From the NCBI GenBank assembly GCA_032358255.1, contig JAULBX010008883.1:62001-126000 (forward strand): 64,000 nt of DNA. The letters are read 5' to 3'. Source of the DNA: Heterotrichella gracilis (Eukaryota; Sar; Xanthophyceae; Tribonematales; Xanthonemataceae). Position numbers and translations under genes: made by a program. Positions 31,727-44,000 of this stretch are shown here, one piece after another; the stretch's first letter is position 1; each line of letters opens with the position of its first letter. Below the pieces are notes generated by a model that saw only the letters and a list, made by a program, of their open reading frames with translations, was not told the origin of the DNA and did no database searches.

Positions 31727-34700
31727 ATGACTATTGACTCACTGGTGGAAGGTCTGCAGAAGGTCTTGACCATGATGACACCATCTCCAGCCCCAGCAAA
31801 AGCAAACACAACACAAACTTTGAGCACTGTCTTGGTCGTGGTGCTGGCCAGCGCAATTGCAGCTGCATCTGTTACTCCTATGGCTTTCAGCCACTTGGCT
31901 GAGGTTTACAACCTCTCCAAGAGCCTGGGATTGATAAATCAGTCACTTGCAGAAGCTCACTCAGAGGACAGCCATGCAGCATACTTTCATGCTGAGTCTT
32001 TCAAAGACTCAGAGAGTCTGCAAACAGCTGCAAATGAAAGCATGCGGCATTCAAATCAGGGGAGCTATTTCAGCCACCAAACCATCTGTCTGGCTGCCTG
32101 GGCGCCATCTTGGAAATTCAGTGGGGACGCTGCCAGCTCAAAAGCATTGTACATTGCAGTTGCTGCTGTTGTCTTGTACTGGCTGGCGAAAACGATCAGG
32201 GCAATCAGGCAGAAGGCAGACAAGCTGCGCCAAATTCCATCGCCACGCCACTTCATGCTGGGGACGGTGCCAGACTCAGGGCTAGGGTTTTGGGACATGC
32301 TCAAGGACATCTGGCGAGGCGTACCACAGCATCATCGCCTGCTGTGCCAATGGGCGGATGAACTGGGAGGGGTGTACTGCTTCCGGGCTGCCTTAAATTC
32401 TGTAAGTACATTAAGTTCACATGTGACATGCCATCGTCCCACTCGGGGTAGTTGCTGCAGCTGCTTGTCATTGTGGCAGCGCAAATACTTAGCATAGGCA
32501 AGATTGCACTCATTCATTAGCATATCAAGCTTTGTGCTAGTTTTGAGGATTGTTATTGTTTGTATGTGTGCGTGAGATACTCATCCTGCAATGGCATGAG
32601 TTGACAAAGTGATTGCAATTTTTGCTTAGGACCTAGGGTTTTGCACTGAGGCCGACTAGGGCACAATGGGACCCTGCTGCAGTAGCGTACTGGCGCTGGG
32701 AGGCATGATCCTGTGTCACCATGGCGCCAGATCCTGTGACACATTGTGAAATATCCACCTGTGCAGTACGTGGTTGTGACGGATCCTCGCCTAGCTGCTC
32801 AAGTCCTTCACTCGCGCAACATGGGCCTGGACAAGGCGCTGCCCTTTGTGTACAACCACCTTAACCCGGTGGGTATCGTAATTGCTGGGGTCTGGGTGAC
32901 ACGCGGTGGTGCCTTGATTCTAGGAGCTGTTCCTCAGAGAGTAGCAAGCATGGCATGGGGTTGCGTGATTCACTCACTCAATGTGGTCACTGGCACTGCA
33001 CTCATGATAACCAATTTGGATTATCAACATGCACCATACCCAAGCCCCTGGCAGACACTGCCATTGCAGTTTAGGTGCCACTTTGGTTGCCTCTTCAATT
33101 GCTGGTGTCAACAGATCTGGATCACCATGTCATCACACAGCCAGTGGCACTAGAGCAGTGCACTGCCAGTTTAAGGATATGTTGCCTAGCAAGTAAGTGC
33201 AGGGTTTGTGGCTATTGCTGACCCCTCGTTTTGGTCTGCAGCTGCTCAGCCCACACGCGCTGCCTTGCCTTGCAACTTCAGCCACCAACAACCACTGGAA
33301 GCTGGTGCGCAAGGGCACAGCACAGGCATTCACACAGAGCAACCTCAGGTGGGTGAGTAATGGGTGAGCATATGCATCATGCCCGGCAATGTCACATGAA
33401 GAGAGCCTGGCCAAGTTGCAGCTGCAGAGTGGCAAGTTGCTTTTAAGTGACTTTACCGCAACAACCCTAGCCCAGACCTGCTGGCACATGCAACGTCTGG
33501 CAAGTTGCAGTACAAGCCCTAAAAATGTAGGCTATAGCCGCTAGTATTGCACCATCAGCATGAGGGCCTTTGATTGTCAATCTGTGAACTGCAGCGAAAG
33601 CCCCACGCTCTAGGTACCATCCACTGACCTATTGAAAGCAGTGCTAATGAGACGGGCATGCAACCATGGGCATATACCGCACAACTCCATGGCTGTTTAA
33701 TCTCTCAACACCACGCTGCGATGCAGGAGAACCTTTGACCGAGTGGTTCAACTCAACAGCCAGATCACAACATACCTCACCTCCTTGCCACCTGGCGCGG
33801 TTGTGGACATTGATGATGTGGCGCAACGCGAGGCCTTGGACGTGATTGGCTTGTTTGGGTTTGGTCGCGGATTTGGCGCTGTGGCTAACCTGGGTGAGGC
33901 GCAGCGCAACAGGGAGCTGCGGGTGGTTGAGAGAGGGCTGCAGGAGTTTGCGCGCAGGTTCAACTGCCCACCACGCAGGTTCTTGCCTGTTTCCCCAGTA
34001 AGTTCTTGCTTACAATTATGAGAGTGCTGCCTTTTTTTGCCACCAGAAAAGCCCATGCCAGTTAGATCAGAATATATTGAGCAACAGCTTTGTTACAACA
34101 TCTTTACTGGGTAATTCATGTGCAGCATGTCATGGCAATTGCACGTTACATGCTTTTGAGCATGATCATGAGCAATGACAAACATGCCTGCAGGATGTCA
34201 TACAGGGATACCGCGACTATTGCAACTTCCACACCCTGATGATTGAACTGCTGGCAGACGCCAAGGGCAGCAGTGCAGTGAATTTGCCCGACAACCCCTC
34301 CATAATTGCACACCTGCTGAGGATCCGCAAGCCTGACACTGGTGCGTGCAGACATTTGACCAAATTTAGCAAAAAAGAAATGTGATTGTGCAAAAATGTG
34401 CTGTATATAGTGTTTTGAGCAGCTGGCACCCCCACCAACGGAGAGCAATTGACCCGCTGTGTGTACAACATTACTAGATTAGATTTGATTTTTTAAACAA
34501 GCCCCACTGTAGTATTCATGCCTGCCTAGTGATGCAATCACACATGTGCACTGGCGTCATGCCTTGTAGCTGCTAAATTGCTGCAATGTAATTCATGCAA
34601 CTAAATTATCTGTTTTTGTTTTTCCAACTTGTCCTCCTGCAGGCTTGCCCCTGTGCGATGATGAACTGCTCCCTGAGATAGGCGTGTTCTTCTTTGCTGG

Positions 34701-36361
34701 CTTTGAGACAACGGGCCACACAATTGGCTGGACACTGTGAGCTATGCAGAAAACAAACCTACCCAAACCTGCACAATCTGCTTTGAGTCTTTTGTAACAT
34801 TTTGTTGCATGCAGATGCTTGACATCAAACTGTGTGATGGGGTGTGTGCGTGCGCCTGCTCACATCTCTGGACCAGGGGCTGAAAATCATTTCGATGGCA
34901 TGCCTGCCAATGCAGGTTCCTCATTGCGCAACACCCTGAGATTGATGCGCGCATTGCCGCTGAGCTGGGCTCTCATGGCCTGCTGGTCACACCCACTCGG
35001 CCTCAGCCGCGCTCGTTGCGGTTTGATGACGTGCCCAAGCTGACGTATCTGTCAATGGTGATCAAGGTACTGGGGAGATTGTTTTTGCTATAGCAGCATT
35101 CTTGTGACAAAGCTTTGCTATAGCATCAGTTGTGTGACATTTCTTTAAAACTGGCAAATGCAGCTTGAGATGCTGCCCTCAGCTTGTGATATGCATATGT
35201 TAGCCATTGCAAAAACAATATTGGCCTTGTGCCCTGTGCTGATTGAGGCAATTCCGTTGACATGGGGCATGCACACTCTGGATTTGCTGCCAATTTTCAT
35301 GCACGATTTTGATGATTGAGTAGCGCTTCCCTCATCAAACGTTTATGGGCCTGATACACAGGAGTCGATGCGGCTGTTGCCTACAGCCTCTGAGGGCACC
35401 TTCAGGGTGTGTTGGGATGGCGACACACAGCTGGGACCCTACACAGTGCCTGCAGGCACGCCCATCTGGGTGCCAACCTTTGCCATGCACAACACCATCC
35501 ACAATTGGGACAGCCCAAACGAGTTCTGTCCAGTAAGTTTAAAAGCACAATTGTGCATGTGTGAATCACGAGGCAGATGCTGTGGTAAATGTAGTGATCA
35601 TATGCCGGGCATATTCTCATGGGTTTGCTCTGTGGCAACATTTTGTGATTGATGCTCTAATCTACCACTAATTACAACATATTGTGTGCGGGTATATACA
35701 GCTGTGGGTACTGATGATCATCACCTTTTGTAGGATCGGTGGGAGGACCCAGACGCAGAGTACAAGGTTTACACCACACCCGGCAGCGCAGCATTCACTG
35801 GTGTCACATCCGACCAGGCTTCAGTGCGTCCACGACACAGCGGTGGTCCTGGCATGAAGAGTGCTCGATATAAGCGCTTCATGCCGTTTGTGGATGGGCC
35901 TCGCAACTGCATTGGTTGGCCACTTGCAAAGCTCAACTACACTGCCAGCTTGGCAGTACTGCTGGCGCACTGCAGATTCCAGTTGGCACCTGAGGTAAAG
36001 GACTTGTTCCCTTCCACTGCTGCAAGCTTGAGTATTCATGGTTGTAGAATTTGTCATGCTCTGAAACCTGCTGCCTGCTGTCGGGATGCCGCAATGATTT
36101 ATTGGACAGAAAACATGCGCATTGGGCCTTATCGATATTTGCTTGAGTCTCACAACCCCCATGATGCCTTGCATGTGTCTTTGCTTCCTCTTTCATCTTG
36201 TATACGGTGATCAGTGGTTTGTTGTATGTCTGCAGGCTGGTGGAGCTGCAGGGCTGCGTGAGCGGGAGGTCATGCGCATCACGCTGCAGCCGCAGGGCGG
36301 CATTCCAGTGCACGTGATGCCACGGGTGGGCGGGGCAGGGGTAGGACCAGGGAAAGGGTAA
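31727..36361 (+). CDS. Cytochrome P450 monooxygenase
   Basis: A haem-thiolate monooxygenase, probably membrane-anchored; the substrate and CYP family cannot be read. Ten exons give 701 residues: 31727-32401, 32767-32868, 33242-33348, 33727-33997, 34194-34341, 34643-34736, 34916-35066, 35362-35532, 35734-35994 and 36236-36361. The I-helix oxygen motif AGFETT is at 453-458, the K-helix ExxR is ESMR (517-520) and the haem-binding loop FVDGPRNCIG (625-634) carries Cys632. All are intact. The protein is longer than the usual ~500 residues. The first exon alone encodes 225 residues, with hydrophobic stretches near 33-51 and 143-155, before the usual Pro-rich hinge (IPSPRHFMLG). A short insertion precedes the haem loop. 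The ATG at 31727 is the first in a frame that runs unbroken into the P450 core. Confidence 0.9.
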
Positions 36362-36534
36362 GCCACACAGCTGCTGCAACGCGCATTGAGCATCAGCGTG
36401 GGCTTGTATCAACAATGCAGTTCATGGCGGGTTGAAGGCATTGGACTGCAGTGGGACTGCACCATGCAGGTGTCAGTGACCCAGTCTAGTGACTAGCACA
36501 GCTTGTTGCGGCATAATCGCTTGCCAAGTTTGTA

Positions 36535-36539
36535 TGTAA
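36535..36539 (+). promoter_or_regulatory. Candidate TGTAA polyadenylation signal of P450
   Basis: TGTAA is the common poly(A) signal of green algae. This copy lies about 175 bases after the P450 stop codon. It is only a candidate, since a five-base word is expected by chance. Confidence 0.35.
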
Positions 36540-37416
36540 CTCGTTGGTATAAAACCATTGATACAGCACCATTGTTTTTTAGTAGGGGTTGCCTCATTTT
36601 ACATGCATGAGCAGGACCAGCCATAGTCAACCTGAGTAAGGTTATGGGTACTGCGGAACATTGTTGGGGACTAGTGTAGTTTGAAACTGTTTATGGCCAT
36701 ACGCTTCTTGGGCGCCGCCTACTCCAGAAGAGGAGGCGTTGACCTGCTGTTAAACGCAAGGCCTTTGTACATTACAACGCAAAAATGCGTTCATTTTCTT
36801 TTCAGTGCTTTCCATTTTTTTCTCATCTCCCTTCGGGTTGATGGGTAGCAGGCGCCCTATTTCAAGCAATGCCAATTCAAGGCTAGTGAAATGATGAGCA
36901 ATAAACTGGTGCCAACCTCATGAATCATTGATGAAGAGTGGGTATTTGACCAAAAAATGGCCACATATTTTCGTTAACGTTCATGCAGAGCGTCTAAACG
37001 CCCTGGCCTGTACTGTAAAACCTTGGGTCGCCTCTCAACCAAGATGAATGCCAGGCAAGATGGTTTGCAATAGGAGTACATATCTGCCGGCGGTGAGCGT
37101 GGGGGAATGAACACTCATGCAGGTTGCCAAGATGAAAAGCCCCCCGCAGCCAAATTTGCCTGTGACCGGCTGCAGCACTTACCAATATACTAAAGACTTG
37201 CAGTGCCAGCTTTGGCCTGCTATGACAAGACTGTGTGTGTCAGTGCGTTGGTTGGCGTTGGGCATGCCAAGCAAGGATGCCATAATGGCCCAATTGAAAT
37301 GGGGAGCTCCTGAACGGCATGACCCCTCTCCACCCTCTCATCCCCGGTCACAGCTTAGGGTGCACCAACTGGCCAAGGTGGTGATGAAGGTGTAGTTGCA
37401 CTGATGTAGAAGTTGC

Positions 37417-37429
37417 AAAAAAGCAAAAA
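37417..37429 (-). terminator. RNA polymerase III terminator of the permuted tRNA
   Basis: On the minus strand, T5 (37429-37425) and T6 (37422-37417) begin about 20 bases after the end of the tRNA 5' half at 37450. Runs of four or more T stop RNA polymerase III. Their position after the 5' half, rather than after the 3' half, fits transcription of the whole permuted unit. Confidence 0.75.
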
Positions 37430-37449
37430 GTAGAGATGCATTCCAACAA

Positions 37450-37538
37450 TTCGAGTCTGCCCCGTTAACCACTCCGGCACGGCCGCACGAAATCGCGGCC
37501 GACAGGATTCGAACCTGTGCGGGCGAGGCCCAGCAGAT
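37450..37538 (-). tRNA. Circularly permuted tRNA-Ser(CGA)
   Basis: On the minus strand the 3' half comes first. A38 is at 37538, anticodon-stem 3' strand TCTGC at 37537-37533, variable arm GGGC-CTC-GCCC at 37531-37521, T arm ACAGG-TTCGAAT-CCTGT at 37518-37502, acceptor CGGCCGC at 37501-37495 and discriminator G73 at 37494. Seven bases (ATTTCGT, 37493-37487) follow. Then comes the 5' half: acceptor GCGGCCG at 37486-37480, D arm with 3-bp stem CCG/CGG, anticodon stem GCAGA at 37460-37456, and loop CTCGAA ending at position 37 (37450), with anticodon CGA at 37453-37451. Joined, all pairs are perfect: 7 acceptor, 5 anticodon, 5 T-stem, 3 D-stem, 4 variable arm. G73 and the long variable arm suit eukaryotic SerRS. 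The B box GGTTCGAATCC is canonical but lies before the A box. CCA is not encoded. The break is at 37/38, the standard nuclear tRNA intron site. Confidence 0.93.
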
Positions 37539-38061
37539 GTCCAGATGGGAAAGCAAGAATAGTTCGCCATGCATTTTCTGAAACTTATATAGCTACCTGT
37601 TTTGGCACCTATTCTGGCCTAGGCCAGCTAATTTCGTCACGACTCGTGTACAGATAGATGCAGCCATTGTCCCAACTAACCAGTCCTCAAGTTGTACTGC
37701 ATGTCGTGGTGAACAGATATGATATAGGAACATCAGACTATAGTGGCCCCAGCAACCGCAGTTGCATCTAGACCCACCTGGCAGGCGATTGCTATGTATT
37801 GGAAACGCACAACACGTTTACGTTAGGCTGATCGTGCTCAAACTCTAGCAAACTTGTTGGGCTTGTATCTTTCAGACGCAGCATCGCTTAACCAAGACAG
37901 GCGGGCACACGCATGGTCCGCCTAGGCGTGTAGTCTCCTGCCAAGCCATGGAACAACGACAGCAAGCTTATTGCATGCAATAGCACTTGTAGGGATGGCC
38001 GGTGGCAGTGCAGAACACAATCAGCTAATACCTCGTCAGCTACATTGAAAGGGTGGCAGCC
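37539..38061. other. Upstream region of the tRNA and of the GT29 gene
   Basis: This 523-base stretch lies between the divergent tRNA (minus) and GT29 gene (plus). Apart from a TATA-like element for the tRNA at 37585-37591, nothing specific is recognised. Confidence 0.5.
37585..37591 (-). promoter_or_regulatory. TATA-like element upstream of permuted tRNA
   Basis: The minus strand reads CTATATAAG here, about 47 bases before the first base of the tRNA 3' half (37538). TATA-like sites at this distance are common before plant and algal tRNA genes. Confidence 0.5.
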
Positions 38062-41000
38062 ATGCCTCCTTCCTCGGAGGCCCTGCAGCGCCTGCAGAGG
38101 CTGGCTGACAAGAGCGAGCGATCAGTCCTGTCCAGGCGTGAGAGGAAACGCGGCAAGAGCTCTGGTGGCTGGAAGCTGAGTCACTTCTTCTTGCCAATCC
38201 TTGCAGTGGTTTTGGTCATTACGGGGTTTCTGGGTCTGCCGGTGAGCCTTGCCCTCAATGCATGCATGTGCTAGATCAAATTGCACTGCCACTTGCACTG
38301 GTGTCTTGTGTGGTGTGAGGATCCTATCACACCTTTCCCTTGCTTAATCTGTCTGTTGCTTTACGCAGCATCTGGAGCACAAGCTACCTGGGCTGGACCT
38401 CCACCATGCTAGGTCTACCATCCACCTATCAGAAGTAAGTGCGCTACCTCTGTGGGCTGTCCTAGTACAGAGAGTACTTGCCAGTGCAGCAGGAAGAGGC
38501 ACCACTCTTTGTCAGCTAAGGGTTCACCAGCGTACAGGGTGTGTTGGTGTGGTTGTCTATTGAGACTGCCACCACACAGGGCTCGCTTTACATGGTTGTT
38601 TGGTAGGCGGGGGCAATGCGCACCAACAGAATGCACTGGGCACGCAGTATAGCATGCTTTAAGTGCTGTCTGTCTTGAAAAACCGTTCACGTTTGACCCC
38701 GTGCTGGCCAACAGGATGGTGAGGAGCTTCCTGCACAGCTGGTGTCACAACACCTAGCCATTGGGATCCACAGCGGGGAAGGGTTGGGTGGCCTCATCGA
38801 CTCCACCAGCCACGTGTTTGACACAGCAGCTGAAACAAAAAGGGAGGCAGCTAAGCAGCAGCTATCAGAGCACCATGCAGCCACCCTCGACCTTGTGGCC
38901 ACCCTCACCAACAGCACAACGCAGGCCCTGCATGACCTCATGTCCAAAACCCACAAGGAGATTGACGCAGTCACCAACGCCAGCGCCATCGCTGCCAAGC
39001 ATGAAAAGCACAATTTTAGTTTGAACGCCCAGCCTGATGTATCTCGACCGAAGGTCAAGCTGGTGGATGACAGCGGTGACAGTGACCTCAGGTCGGCAAT
39101 ACAGTCTACCATTCAGGCCAGCGAGAACAGCCACAGCTTTGAGGACACTGATACAGGGAATGAGGAGGAGCCACCCGTGAAAAGTGTATGGCAAACTGTG
39201 CCCATGTTGCACACATATATTGCCTTCAATTCACACATTTAGGCAAGGCATTAGAGATGGACATGAGCTGCATCGCATTTGCAGCAGGCATTGAAATGGT
39301 GGTGCATTGCATGCAGGCTGGCAACAAGCGCAGCGGCGTCAACACCGTCAGCACCATCGCAGCCTCCGGCGCCGGCGGCAAGCACGAGGCGGTGGGCAAA
39401 GGGGGCAACATCATGAAAACCACCTACGCGCAGCAGCCCACCAAGGGGACCTCTGAAACCAGGGTCCAGTCCGATGCACAGGGGAAAGCGCAGCTGGTGG
39501 ACGTGCTCGAGAAGCAGCAGCAGGACCAGCTGCGCATGAAGGGTCAGTACGCGCAGTACGAAACCCTAAAGGATGAGGACACCGACCACGACGGGGAGGA
39601 CGAGCTGGATTCGCATGCGGCTGCCAAGGCCACTGAAACCAGCACGCACAAGCACAGGCTGGACAACTTCAAGGTGGGGGAGCGCGAGGAGGATGACGAG
39701 GATGACCACAACCCGCACCAGGACGCGCATGCGGTCACGCGGCTGGCAGGTACGGCAGCCACATGCATGCGCACATGGGTGCACGGGCATCGGCATGTGC
39801 TCATGCACTTGCCCATCCTGCATGTCATAAGAAATAGGGTCGCTGACTGCATCACCGAAGTTGCGGCACTGCGGGTGCGCCATCTCTGCTTAAATCGTAA
39901 GACTTGGTGCCGCAGACATGTGGCACACTAGGGGATCTGGCAGCGTGCTGGGATTTGCACAGACTGTATGTGCTGCCGAGTGCCTGTATTTAGCAAGCAG
40001 CTTGCATGTCATGTGCAGGCTATGCGGCAGAATGGAGACGAGTGACGATAATGTAAACAATTGTGCAATTTTGGGTAGTATTAATAGGAGTTTGGGTGAG
40101 GAATAGTCCATGATGGTCAAGGCACAGCCCCTTAGCATCTACATTTGCTACATGGCAGGCTGAAGGCGCCATGCGCTGATGCCGCATGCGGCCGTCAAAT
40201 GTCAGGCCCTGATGTCGTATGCGGCTGGTAGTTACACGGCATGCGCTTGCTTCACATGCATATGTGCCTGACTGCTGCTCATCCCCCATGCAGGCGACCA
40301 TGGCGCAGTGGCTGGCGCACAGCTTGAGGGCACCGCATCCAACACTGCCTCAAAGTCCAAGGGCTCTCAAGCCAAGGCTGACAGCCACAAGGCTGACGCG
40401 TCCAAGTCAAGCAGGTAGGCTTACTGTGCATGCCCGGGTGGGTACGTCCTGCATGAGTGGGTGGTGCATGGGCGTGGCAGGCAGGCGGTGTCAATAAAAA
40501 GTCGGAGGAATATTGGAATAATGGGAAATGGCTGTGCATACGTGAAAAATAGGAAAACAGAAGTGCTAGACTTTCTCACATGTTTCATTGCATGTTTATT
40601 GGGCGTTTGGTTTGGCATTGCAATTTTTGCACTGCCACGAAAGCATGTTGTGTGATGTGTGTGCAGCAGTGATGGTCGCAAGCGCCAGGCAATTGAGACA
40701 CTGGACAGCACGGGGCAGTCCGGCAGCAGCGGGGCTGATGACAAGCACAGCAGCAGGACACACAGCAGCAACACAGAAGGCAGTAGCTCAGGGACCAAAG
40801 CCGTAGGCAGTGGCAAGGACAGCGGCAGTGGCAGCTCAAGTGGTGGTAAAGCCGCGGGTGCAGGGCAGGGCAGCAGCAGCAGTGACAGCGGTGGCAAGGG
40901 AGATGGTGTCAATGAGGAGCAGGGCAAGGATGTGTGGATCGGGGCGCAGAAAAGTGCGTGGCACATGCAGCATCGCGCGGGGATTAGCAACTGCCATCAT

Positions 41001-44000
41001 GTGGTTGACATGCGCATGGACATGCATGGACAGGCAGGCCTGCATGGACACAACCCCACCACAATGCCTTGCCTAGCCTGCACCTCTACCGCGCCGCCAC
41101 ATAGTTCAAATTGTCTTGCCCTTTAATGTGTGTAGTTTTGTATCCTAGCAACCTGCACTGCAATCAGCCCCTCCTGACCCCACCTCACCTCCCCTGCAGG
41201 CGGGCCGGAGCACGCGGGCCAGCCCAGCTCCGCCGTGCAGCAGTGCGGCAAGCGCACCTGCAGCACGCACGGCGGCTGCGTGGGGTCGCGCTGCCAGTGC
41301 TCTGCGCTTTACTCTGGGCTCAGCTGCTCGCACCCTGTGTTCCTGTCGTGGCCCTTCCTGCCGGACGTGATGCGCAAGTTTGACACCGCGTATGACGGGG
41401 AGATGCTGCTGCACCAGGGTATGAAGCGCACCGAGCTCAAGGTGAGGACCATGTAATTCCCAAACCCTTGGGTCTAATAGAATGGCGTTGCACCACCCGT
41501 TGACGCCCATGGACAAGACCAGCCTGCTTCGGTGACTGGACCATGCCTGGTGCAGGTAGATATTAATTTTATATGTAATAAATATAGTAATGTGTACTTA
41601 GACTGTCAATTAAGTAATGTGTATCTTCAATAAAGCCCATGCTCATGTACATTTATTGTAATGTACTAACAATATTATAATGACGATAAAACTACAATTT
41701 CATCTTCCCTGCGCAGATCCGACTGGAGGACAAGCTTGCCAAGGGTGCTAGCCTGAGCGAGGGCATTCGAGTGCTGGCAACCGCACGGCAGCTGGAGGAG
41801 CTGATGCCTGCGCTGCCAAAGACTGACAACATACTCAAGGTGGGGCAGGGCAGACGGGCTGGGGGGGACCACCTGGCGCTGGTGCACGCATGTATTGGCA
41901 ATGTCATGTGTAGGATGGTAGACTAACATGACTAACTGTGAGCATGGGTAGTACGTACGTCAAGGCAGCACCAAAGCAGCAACAGGCGAGGACTCCACCT
42001 CCACCCACGCCCCATCCGCACCACCATGCAGTCACCATGATGAAACCAACTTACGCTTCCTCCTGCCACACCACCCACCCAGGGGCGCATGCCTGCCACC
42101 TGCTCCGTAATTGCCTCCCCCCACACACTGCAGCTCCAATGAACCCTCTACCCTCCCCCACCCCATCCCCATCCCTCCTTATTTCTAGACCCTTACCTTG
42201 CCTTTACCCCCCCCCAGGGCCGCATGTACGGCACCTGCGCCCTGGTTGGCCCCTCCGCCAGCGTGTTCAACTTCCTCAAGGGGAGGGAGATTGACGACCA
42301 CGACATGGTCATGCGCTTTGACACCGCGCCCACCCGCGGCTTGGAGGCGCACGTGGGGTCGCGCACCACCCTGCGCGTGGTGGGCATCGAGAACTACAGC
42401 GCGCGCGAGTACAAGCAGGAGGCGGTGCTGGTGCATAGCAGGTCCACCAACCTGGTCAAGGTGGGTGCGGGGATTGGGGATGGGGGTTGCGCAGCATGTC
42501 AACCAATGTGGTCAAGGTGGGTGCGGGGATTGGGGATGGGGATGGGGATTGGGGGTGCGCAGCATGTCAACCAATCCGGTCAAGGTGGGTGCGGGGGCAG
42601 GGTGGGGTAGGGGATGGGCAGTGCACAGCAGGTCGACCTATCCAGTCAAGGTGGGTGCGGAGGGGGGGTGGGGAAGGAGATGGGGGTGCGCAGCATGTGA
42701 ACCAACCTGGTCGTGTGGGGGGGGGGGTCGGGGTTGAGCATTATGTCCACCACCTAGCCAATGGTCAGGCAGTTGGTTGATTACTATGGTATCAAGTGGG
42801 TAGGTGGCCATGCAGCCGTCGCCAGCTGCATTGTTGCATGGAGACACCTCTTCAAACCACTGCCACTGGTACACAGCCCACCCCCCTCACCCCACCCCCT
42901 CTCCTTGCAACCCCGCAGATGCTGACCCGCAACATGCGCAAGAAGCGACCGCTGCGCGTGTACGGCCTGGACCCCGAGTTTGTGCAGTACGTGACGCGCG
43001 GCATGGCCTTCCGCCCGCTGTCGCTGCTCCACGGGGTGCTGCTGGCGCTGCAGCGGTGCCAGAGGGTGGACCTGTACGGGGTCATGCTCACGGACATGAA
43101 GGGTGCGGGTGGGGGGATGTGGGTGCAGGGGTGGGGTGGGGTGGATATGTGGGGATGGTTGAGTGTCTGTGGATGTGGTTGTGGATGCATGGAGGTGGGG
43201 GTGTGCGTGTGTGCAAGGGAACGCAGCGCAGGAATTGGTGTTGGATCCAGGCACGCGTGGGCTGGAATGGTGCAATGAAGTACATTCAATCCAATATGAT
43301 ATCTGATCGTAAGCTGAAAGCTGGTGCTGTCTGCCTCACCGCCCCTTGTGCCTCACACCCACATTCCACCCGTCGCACCTCTGCAGGTGCAAAAGCAGCT
43401 ACTGCACGCCTACACCCCACTGACTTTCACCTGCCCTCTCAACCCCTCCCCGGTCCCCTCCTCTCTTGCAGGCACCCCGCCCCGCTACTGGGACCCGTGT
43501 GCCCCCCCCGATGCCAGCGCCACCCTGCGCGCCAAGCACTGGGCGGTGCTGCAAGCGCTGTCTGAGAGCGGGCTGATGCATTTTGCAGAGGCGTGTGCCA
43601 GCGAGTGCCACCAGGACGATGCACAGTGCAGGGTGTGCCGCTTCACTGCACGGCTGGCATGGTGCGAGGCGGGGCAGGGTGGGTGGGGGGGGGGGGCAGA
43701 ACATGGCTGCAGAGGATCTATAGCACAAGATGTAGATAATAATTTACATTTCAATTAGGTTTAGGGCTTGCTTCAGTACAAACAATTTTTTTTGTCTGTC
43801 GCTATAAAAATAATATACCATTTTTTTCTGTATAATTTCTTTTTTCTTTGTTGGTTTCTTGGTCTGTGCTTGCAGCAAGGGTGGTGGTGCACGCATGGAA
43901 TCTGCTCCAGGGCATGGCGAACTTCGCAGGAAACCTTTTCCAAAACGTTTTCGCACCCTTGCCACTGTTGCAATCCTCTCCCAGCATCACTTGTGCATAG

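Larger units (their letters stand above)
36362..37449. other. Intergenic region downstream of P450
   Basis: No gene is supported. A TGTAA word at 36535-36539, about 175 bases past the P450 stop, could be its polyadenylation signal, the usual signal in green algae. Toward the right end are the A-runs that terminate the minus-strand tRNA. Confidence 0.5.

Noticed and set aside
37450-37538. An ordinary tRNA, or two broken tRNA fragments side by side
   Set aside because: Read in linear order the sequence has a T arm and 3' acceptor before the D arm and cannot fold as a normal tRNA. Two unrelated fragments would not be expected to pair perfectly in acceptor, anticodon and variable arms.
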